Shown here: positions 23,590-27,653 of the stretch, one piece after another
Position numbering within the stretch: position 1 is the first letter of the stretch
Layout: the number at the start of each line of letters is the position of its first letter
DNA from: Clostridium sp. CAG:138
Lineage (GTDB): Bacteria; Bacillota; Clostridia; Christensenellales; CAG-138
Length of the DNA stretch: 27,653 bases
NCBI GenBank assembly: GCA_000435055.1
Contig: FR879706.1
Coordinates: 1 to 27,653 of the forward strand
Direction of reading: 5' to 3'
Position numbers and translations under genes: made by a program
Notes under the pieces: model-generated
What the model saw: only the letters and a program-made list of their open reading frames with translations
Told to the model about the DNA's origin: nothing
Database searches by the model: none

Positions 23590-25023
23590 TTATTGCCGCC
23601 TGTTTCGCTTTTTGATAACGAAATATGCAGCGGTTCCGATGAGGCAAACTGCTGCGGCAGCGATAACAACGTCAAAAACACGACTGCCTGATTTTGTTCG
23701 GTCGCTGCCCTGTGCGGAGGCCGATTCACGCGGTGAAACAGCGTCGGTTGTTTCGATTTCCGCAGTTGCATCAGGTTCAAAAGAGGGACGGTTCGGCGAG
23801 GTTGACGCGGCAGAGGTGTCTGTCGGCACTGCATCGGTTGCAGGCGCATCAGTGTATGCCGCATCGGTTGCCGGTGCAGTTGAATATGCTGCATCTGAAG
23901 ATGCTGCATCGGTCGGTGCCGCCGTTGGTTTGCCCGTCGGCTTCGGCGTGGGTTTATCGGTTGGCTCGGCAGGAGAGACGGGGGAGACATCGTTCATGTT
24001 GTAAAGCGAGCTTCGCCCGGAAAGAAATCTGTCGTACGCGCAAAGTGCATATGCAGCCTGTTCGGTTGCCATTGAATTTGCGCCGCCGTTTGCCATGTGT
24101 GCAAATCCGCCGCCGACATAAAAAGCACAGAGTGCGTCAAGCGCCGAGTTTCCGCTTTTGATAAAGCGCGAATCCTTATGTGCATTGATTCCGACCGTGC
24201 TGAGCGCAACGAGCACTTGGGAGCAGCTTTCGGAGGTTTCAACACCGCCGGAGGAAAAACTTCCGTTTGCATTTTGCAGTGCGGAAAGCTTTTCAACACC
24301 GCGTTCGATTGCGGCAGCCGCCTTTCTATACGGTGCAAGTGCGGTTATCGCCATTGCGGTAATATCCGCTTCCGCTGCCCCGAGTCCGAGTGCCCAACCT
24401 CCGCCGTCACATTCGCGTGAGAGCAAAAGGTCAACGCATTGGGATTTTATATCATTCATGCCGTAATTCTTGTTGCAGTCCAATGCAATAAGTGCAAAAA
24501 TGACGCCGTTCAGACCCTGTTTTTTTACATAGTTGAAATCACCGAGAGGCGCGGTAAGATCAAACCCTGCGACGGAGCGTGCATCACGCCCGATTGAAGA
24601 AAGAGCGATAATAAGGCGCGAGTTTTCGGTGGATTTTTGAGGGTGCAGTTTCGGCGAACCGTTTGCGGCGACAAGCTTTTCGATTTTGGCATAGTATTCG
24701 GAAAAATAGCCGCTCTGTGTCGGATAGAACCCGCTGCGTGCAAGTGTAAGCACCTTCCATTCGCCGCCGACCGAACCGAATTCGGGATTTGCACCGCCGG
24801 CAAGGGCTTTCAAAACGGCGGAGTACTGCGCCGCATATCCGCTCCTGTGATCCGCCGTGCGGGCGGAATAAAGGGGCTGCTCGCTTTGCATGAAAAAGCT
24901 CGTTTGAGCAGAAATACCCTGAACGGGAACGGCGCAAAGCACCATTCCCGCAATCAGGGTAAGGATTATGGAAAATGTAAGAGGATGTCTTTTCAAATTA
25001 TTGGTACCGACCGAACGGTACAT
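23590..25023 (-). CDS. Membrane-anchored alpha/alpha-barrel protein, intrinsic-factor-like
   Basis: 477 aa from the ATG at 25021-25023; an upstream in-frame TTG (25047) is less likely. Signal peptide ~1-40. Residues ~50-335 are helical repeats of the terpene-cyclase/prenyltransferase alpha-alpha barrel type, with loops DGGGWALG, NGSFSSGG and GGGFAHMANGG each followed by a helix (ADITAMAITAL, ESCSQVLVAL, MATEQAAYALCAY). The same fold is the N-terminal domain of transcobalamin and intrinsic factor; catalytic DxDD or DxDTA motifs of terpene cyclases are not seen. Residues ~348-437 are a Pro/Thr/Ala stalk (KPTPKPTGKPT; repeats of APATDA). Residues ~449-470 are a transmembrane helix followed by KKRNRRQ. 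The protein is thus tethered to the membrane with the barrel outside. With the DUF4430 proteins it may form the two halves of a corrinoid-binding pair. Confidence 0.83.
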   Translation of the reverse strand: MYRSVGTNNLKRHPLTFSIILTLIAGMVLCAVPVQGISAQTSFFMQSEQPLYSARTADHRSGYAAQYSAVLKALAGGANPEFGSVGGEWKVLTLARSGFYPTQSGYFSEYYAKIEKLVAANGSPKLHPQKSTENSRLIIALSSIGRDARSVAGFDLTAPLGDFNYVKKQGLNGVIFALIALDCNKNYGMNDIKSQCVDLLLSRECDGGGWALGLGAAEADITAMAITALAPYRKAAAAIERGVEKLSALQNANGSFSSGGVETSESCSQVLVALSTVGINAHKDSRFIKSGNSALDALCAFYVGGGFAHMANGGANSMATEQAAYALCAYDRFLSGRSSLYNMNDVSPVSPAEPTDKPTPKPTGKPTAAPTDAASSDAAYSTAPATDAAYTDAPATDAVPTDTSAASTSPNRPSFEPDATAEIETTDAVSPRESASAQGSDRTKSGSRVFDVVIAAAAVCLIGTAAYFVIKKRNRRQ

Positions 25024-25087
25024 ATCGGTTCCTGTTCCGCGAAACAAATTCCGCGGAACTGATTCAATTCGGTTTTATTCCTTTACT

Positions 25088-26122
25088 TCAGCCGTTAATT
25101 GCAATGCGGAGTGCGAGAAGCGCATCGGTCAGCGCAACTGTTCCGTTGCCGTCAACATCCGCCGCTTCAAGCGCGGTGCCGGTAAGGATCTGAAGCTGCA
25201 TTGCGTGGCGGGCAATGAGCAGTGCATCGGATGCTGTAACAACTCCGTCACCGTCCGCATCTCCGGGAATAACGGAAACGGGTACGAGTGCATCGGTCAG
25301 CGCCTCGGCCGCTGCGGTGAGAACAGCCTGAGAGGATGTAATATCGGTGAGCGCGGATTCAAACGCAGTGAATGCGGCATGTGCCGCACCGCCTTCGGAA
25401 ATCTGTGCGGAAAGTGCGGGATCCGAAAGAACGCTTGCATAAAGCTCGGTTTCGCTGCTGCGGGTCACGCCGTACGCGGGGTTGTCGAACTCGGGGAACA
25501 TGCCCCAACCATCGCCGATTCCGAGATCCATACCGTATCCGTAAACCGTGTACATCCAACGGTAAACCTTGTTGTCCGTAACTGTTGCCGCACCTGCGCC
25601 GACAGGAAGAGAAACATCGTTTTCAACGTACATCCAGCCGCCGAGATCGCTGTATTCAAACTCGCTGAGGATACCGTCGCCGTTTTCGGTGCCGTTCCAG
25701 CCGCCGGGCTGATAACCGAGGTTTTCCTCCGCCCAATCGGGGTAAGCTTCAAGTTCGGTCATAAGATAAGCGGGAACGGAGGGGGATGCCCCTGCTGCAA
25801 GCTGCGGGCAGCCGATGCCCTGAATGTAGCTTGCGTCATCGTCAACAGCGCCGTTCATGACGCAGGCAAGGGAGTTGGCTGCAAGCACCCTTGCGGTAAG
25901 CTGTGCAAGGGTTTCGCCGGGATTGTATGCAACCACGGTGGGTTCAAGCACGTAACCCCAGCCGAGCACGAATGCTTCAACGCAGATAACGGTTGTTCCG
26001 GGCGCAAGATTATACTCGTTAATGCCGGATTCGTTTGCATTCGGTGCGGCAAACGCCGAAACGGACGAAAGCATGATTGAAAGCACAAGAATAAAAGAAA
26101 AAAGTTTTTTGCAGAGTTTCAT
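25088..26122 (-). CDS. Secreted DUF4430-dockerin protein
   Basis: 344 aa; the ATG at 26120-26122 follows GGAGG. Signal peptide ~1-26. Residues ~45-205 are a DUF4430 (transcobalamin beta-domain-like) region: VICVEAFVLGWGYV at the start, GGWMYVENDV and VYRWMYTVYGYGMDLG near the end. A long loop (~90-155) makes it bigger than the neighbouring lipoprotein domain. Residues ~215-283 are helical and unassigned. Residues 287-344 are a type I dockerin with calcium loops GDADGDGVVTASD and DVDGNGTVALTD. First gene of the operon, directly after the cobalamin riboswitch. Infers a corrinoid binder plugged into a cohesin-bearing scaffold at the surface; direct binding is not shown. Confidence 0.87.
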   Translation of the reverse strand: MKLCKKLFSFILVLSIMLSSVSAFAAPNANESGINEYNLAPGTTVICVEAFVLGWGYVLEPTVVAYNPGETLAQLTARVLAANSLACVMNGAVDDDASYIQGIGCPQLAAGASPSVPAYLMTELEAYPDWAEENLGYQPGGWNGTENGDGILSEFEYSDLGGWMYVENDVSLPVGAGAATVTDNKVYRWMYTVYGYGMDLGIGDGWGMFPEFDNPAYGVTRSSETELYASVLSDPALSAQISEGGAAHAAFTAFESALTDITSSQAVLTAAAEALTDALVPVSVIPGDADGDGVVTASDALLIARHAMQLQILTGTALEAADVDGNGTVALTDALLALRIAING

Positions 26123-26182
26123 TGTTACATTACCTCCGTGTAATTATTTTGCTTCTGCAAGCCTGTTGCGGCGGAAGGGCTG

Positions 26183-26220
26183 ACAACATAAAAGGGAACT
26201 GCATCCAAGATACAATTCCC
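26183..26220 (-). terminator. Riboswitch-controlled terminator in the cobalamin operon leader
   Basis: On the minus strand a 12-bp hairpin with wobbles (26220-26209 with 26205-26194, loop TTG) followed by TTTTATGTTGT. It lies about 60 bases after the aptamer and 61 before the first start codon, the place of an expression platform. When corrinoid is bound it should stop transcription of the operon. Confidence 0.72.
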
Positions 26221-26282
26221 GAAAGAGCTTCTGCTTTGCCTTTGCAAAATGGCTGCCTATCTCCCGAGAACCACCGTAAACC

Positions 26283-26472
26283 GAAAACACGGCAGGTCTC
26301 CTGGCTTCCGAGTCGTTCTAATGCCCTCGCCTTCCCATGCTGCACGGCAGAAAATCTGCGCCGCAAAGTGGCATATCGAGGGGGTCGTCATCGGTTACAG
26401 TAGCGGGGACTGCTGCGGAATTGAACCGCATTCCCTTTTAATGCAGCGTTGAAAAGCTGCAACCGCGTTTTC
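26283..26472 (-). promoter_or_regulatory. Cobalamin riboswitch aptamer
   Basis: Read on the minus strand it contains the conserved B12-box elements: CCCCGCTACTGTAACC, then ATGCCACTTTG, ATGGGAAGGCGAGG and the 3' block GAAGCCAGGAGACCTGCC. The closing stem P1 pairs GAAAACGCGG (26472-26463) with CCGTGTTTTC (26292-26283), ten pairs with one wobble. Such riboswitches switch genes off when adenosylcobalamin or a related corrinoid is plentiful. It precedes the DUF4430-dockerin/ECF operon, giving direct evidence that the operon concerns corrinoids. Confidence 0.95.
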
Positions 26473-26571
26473 ATATTAAATTAATAAGGGCGGCACGGAT
26501 TGTCGAACATCGGGCGCATGGGAAAGTGTTTCCTCCCGCACGAATGCCCGCAAATCCTTTGAACCGTAAAA

Positions 26572-26600
26572 AGCATAGCACAAACGGCGGAATGTGTCAA
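26572..26600 (-). promoter_or_regulatory. Promoter of the cobalamin-riboswitch operon
   Basis: On the minus strand TTGACA (26600-26595), a 17-base spacer and TATGCT (26577-26572). Predicted start near 26565, about 90 bases before the aptamer; total leader about 440 bases. Divergent from the tRNA-Ala promoter. Confidence 0.75.
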
Positions 26601-26658
26601 ATATATTCATTTGCATCTTTTTTAAATGCAAAAAAGAAAATATATATCGAATTTGCGC

Positions 26659-26687
26659 TTTACAAACGACTCAGAGTACTGTATAAT
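26659..26687 (+). promoter_or_regulatory. Promoter of tRNA-Ala
   Basis: TTTACA (26659-26664), a 17-base spacer and TATAAT (26682-26687), ending 12 bases before the mature tRNA. Confidence 0.8.
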
Positions 26688-26699
26688 AGCTTCCGTTGA

Positions 26700-26775
26700 G
26701 GGGCATTAGCTCAGCTGGTAGAGTGCCACACTGGCAGTGTGGATGTCAGCGGTTCGAGTCCGCTATGCTCCACCA
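26700..26775 (+). tRNA. tRNA-Ala (anticodon GGC)
   Basis: 76 bases including an encoded CCA. Acceptor stem GGGGCAT (26700-26706) pairs with ATGCTCC (26765-26771) with one G-U. The anticodon stem CCACA/TGTGG encloses the loop CTGGCAG, anticodon GGC, reading GCC alanine codons. The T loop is GGTTCGAGTCC-like, as expected. A promoter stands before it and a terminator after it, so it is transcribed alone. Confidence 0.95.
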
Positions 26776-26785
26776 TACATGAAAA

Positions 26786-26831
26786 ATCCGAACTTATTCC
26801 CAATCGGGAACGGGTTCGAATTTTTTATTTT
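26786..26831 (+). terminator. Intrinsic terminator after tRNA-Ala
   Basis: Compound hairpin: CGAAC (26789-26793) with GTTCG (26814-26818), and inner TTCCC with GGGAA, followed by TTTTTTATTTT. It ends 56 bases after the tRNA. Confidence 0.8.
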
Positions 26832-26862
26832 CATCAAAGATATTATCGATTGAGCGTGGGTT

Positions 26863-26889
26863 CCCGGTTTTGCCTTGCGCAAAACCGGG
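26863..26889. repeat. Perfect 10-bp inverted repeat
   Basis: CCCGGTTTTG (26863-26872) and CAAAACCGGG (26880-26889) with a 7-base loop. It stands upstream of the short TnpV-like ORF, at the start of the patchwork after the tRNA. It could be a leader stem or an element-end structure; no second copy is seen in the window. Confidence 0.6.
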
Positions 26890-26900
26890 GGCTTTGTACA

Positions 26901-26930
26901 TTCGACGAAGCATTCCTCCTTCTGTACAAT
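26901..26930 (+). promoter_or_regulatory. Possible promoter of the TnpV-like ORF
   Basis: TTCGAC (26901-26906), an 18-base spacer and TACAAT (26925-26930), 30 bases before the ATG at 26960. The match is moderate. Confidence 0.35.
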
Positions 26931-26959
26931 AGCAGTATCAACCAAAAGGGGGATTGCAT

Positions 26960-27067
26960 ATGGAAGTTCAGTACATTAGCGTTGGAGACTACTATATTCA
27001 AGACCTGACACTGCCGGAAGAACCCCGCCCCACATATCAATGTTTGACAGGCCGCATCGTTTCATAG
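26960..27067 (+). pseudogene. N-terminal remnant of a TnpV-like transposon protein
   Basis: 35 aa with a strong ribosome site (AAAAGGGGG). The start MEVQYISVGDYYIQDLTLPE resembles the N-terminus of transposon-encoded TnpV proteins as I remember them (GDYxIPDLxLPEE). The similarity ends after PEEPRP and a stop follows, so it is a truncated copy or an unrelated small peptide. TnpV proteins are small accessory proteins of integrative elements in Clostridia. Confidence 0.45.
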
Positions 27068-27110
27068 AGTCCGGATAGTAGGCAAAGCTGTACTGACATA
27101 ATGAACGCTC

Positions 27111-27443
27111 ATGACAGCCACATCATGCCCGGCGGAAAAGACCGATCTCGGTCGAAAACTGGGCCCGGGCGCCGTTCTGGCGCTGGGCATCGGCACCACT
27201 GTCGGTTCCGGCATCTTCTCTTCCCTGTCTGAGGTAGCGGGTGCTGCCGGCAGCAGCCTGTTCCCGGTGCTGGCCTTTGTCATAGGCGGTCTGCTTCAGA
27301 TCCCCGCCGACTTCTGCTGCGCAGAACTGGCTTCCGCCTGCCTTGAGGACGGCGGTCAGTACGTCTATTTCCGGGAAGCCGACCCGCTCGTGTTACTATA
27401 TGTGGGAGAAGCAGAACCGGAAGGCAGCCTGATTCCGGCTTGA
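27111..27443 (+). pseudogene. Truncated amino-acid permease (APC family), N-terminal fragment
   Basis: 110 aa. Residues ~10-90 carry the first helices of an APC-superfamily amino-acid/polyamine permease: LGPGAVLALGIGTTVGSGIF is the typical first helix with its GxGIF substrate motif, then a second helix and CAELASACLEDGGQYVYFREA. Family members have about 430-500 residues and twelve helices; here homology stops at FREA and unrelated residues lead to a stop. It lacks a good ribosome site and is more GC-rich than its surroundings. Most likely a broken fragment placed here by recombination, or an assembly join. It cannot function as a transporter. Confidence 0.72.
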
Positions 27444-27469
27444 CAGCGATGCGAGTCCCAATGTATAAT
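27440..27469 (+). promoter_or_regulatory. Promoter before the right-edge ORF
   Basis: TTGACA (27440-27445), an 18-base spacer and TATAAT (27464-27469). It overlaps the stop of the permease fragment and lies 48 bases before the ATG at 27518. Confidence 0.6.
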
Positions 27470-27517
27470 TTCTCTGAGGGCTGTACGGTCCGCAAAAGCA
27501 GAAAGGAGATAGGATTT

Positions 27518-27653
27518 ATGGAACAAAAGCAGCGTGTCCGCCATCGTGATGAGGCTGTTGAACCGATTGAGTGCTGTCTCCGGACAAACGATATTCCGCA
27601 CCACGGGAAGCTTCCCGCAGAATGGGAAATGTGTGAAATGTGGGGGCTGAACC
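27518..27653 (+). CDS. Hypothetical protein, partial at window edge
   Basis: The frame is open from the ATG at 27518 to the window edge (45 codons). An AAAGGAG ribosome site and a consensus promoter precede it, which favours a real gene. The peptide begins MEQKQRVRHRDEAVEPIECC and has several Cys, His and Trp residues. I do not recognise a family. It may belong to the same mobile or chimeric segment as the TnpV-like and permease fragments. Confidence 0.5.
   Translation, partial: MEQKQRVRHRDEAVEPIECCLRTNDIPHHGKLPAEWEMCEMWGLN

Noticed and set aside
23740..23990. Short repeats in the barrel-protein stalk as a CRISPR or mobile repeat
   Set aside because: They are in-frame codon repeats for Pro/Thr/Ala/Asp residues of a low-complexity stalk, not regularly spaced identical repeats.
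23590..25023. Barrel protein as a terpene cyclase or prenyltransferase
   Set aside because: Catalytic DxDD/DxDTA-type motifs are not visible, the protein is secreted and anchored, and the operon is under a cobalamin riboswitch.
24968..26080. Plus-strand ORF (370 codons) opposite the DUF4430-dockerin gene
   Set aside because: Antisense shadow; the minus strand has a signal peptide, DUF4430 and dockerin in frame behind a riboswitch.
26700..27653. A clear attL/attR pair at the tRNA-Ala 3' end
   Set aside because: No second copy of the tRNA 3' segment is visible to the right inside the window; the far end could lie outside.

Overview
The window looks like chromosomal DNA from an anaerobic Gram-positive bacterium of the class Clostridia, probably an uncultured gut lineage. 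This rests on AGGAGG-type ribosome binding sites, TTGACA/TATAAT promoters, many intrinsic terminators, a PerR/reverse-rubrerythrin pair, a Spo0A-like effector domain, an ECF-type vitamin transporter and three type I dockerins, which are typical of cellulosome-forming Clostridia. Species cannot be fixed from the sequence alone.

Left part (1-4463, minus strand): two adjacent paralogous genes for secreted dockerin proteins with a conserved His/Cys pair in a caspase-like (clan CD) context. The left copy is cut by the window edge and frame-broken by a 70-bp-offset repeat. The right copy is intact (828 aa: peptidase-like domain, Ig-like domain, jelly-roll-like module, dockerin). Next comes a plus-strand housekeeping operon (4557-9920): yicC (frame-broken by a 38-bp tandem duplication), gmk, rpoZ, priA and a GNAT acetyltransferase, ending at a terminator. 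An oxidative-stress pair, perR and a reverse rubrerythrin, follows (9939-11125).

Middle part: on the minus strand lie a MacB-like ATPase/permease fusion (11158-14211) and a Spo0A-like regulator with a degenerate receiver domain (14353-15594). On the plus strand lie a lipoprotein (15933-16556) and an 878-aa modular dockerin protein (16805-19441). A bidirectional terminator separates this from the next operon.

Right part, the most interesting (19623-26600, minus strand): one six-gene operon under a cobalamin riboswitch with its own promoter and terminator. In order of transcription it encodes a secreted DUF4430-dockerin protein, a membrane-anchored alpha/alpha-barrel protein, a DUF4430 lipoprotein, an EcfT permease, a fused double ECF ATPase and an ECF S component. 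DUF4430 is the family of the C-terminal beta domain of animal transcobalamin/intrinsic factor, and the alpha/alpha barrel corresponds to their N-terminal domain. The operon therefore reads as a split, cell-surface intrinsic-factor-like corrinoid capture system feeding a dedicated ECF importer, with one component carrying a dockerin.

Far right (26659-27653): tRNA-Ala(GGC) with promoter and terminator, then a patchwork of fragments: a long inverted repeat, a short TnpV-like peptide, a GC-rich truncated amino-acid permease, and an ORF running off the edge. It looks like a decayed mobile or chimeric segment.
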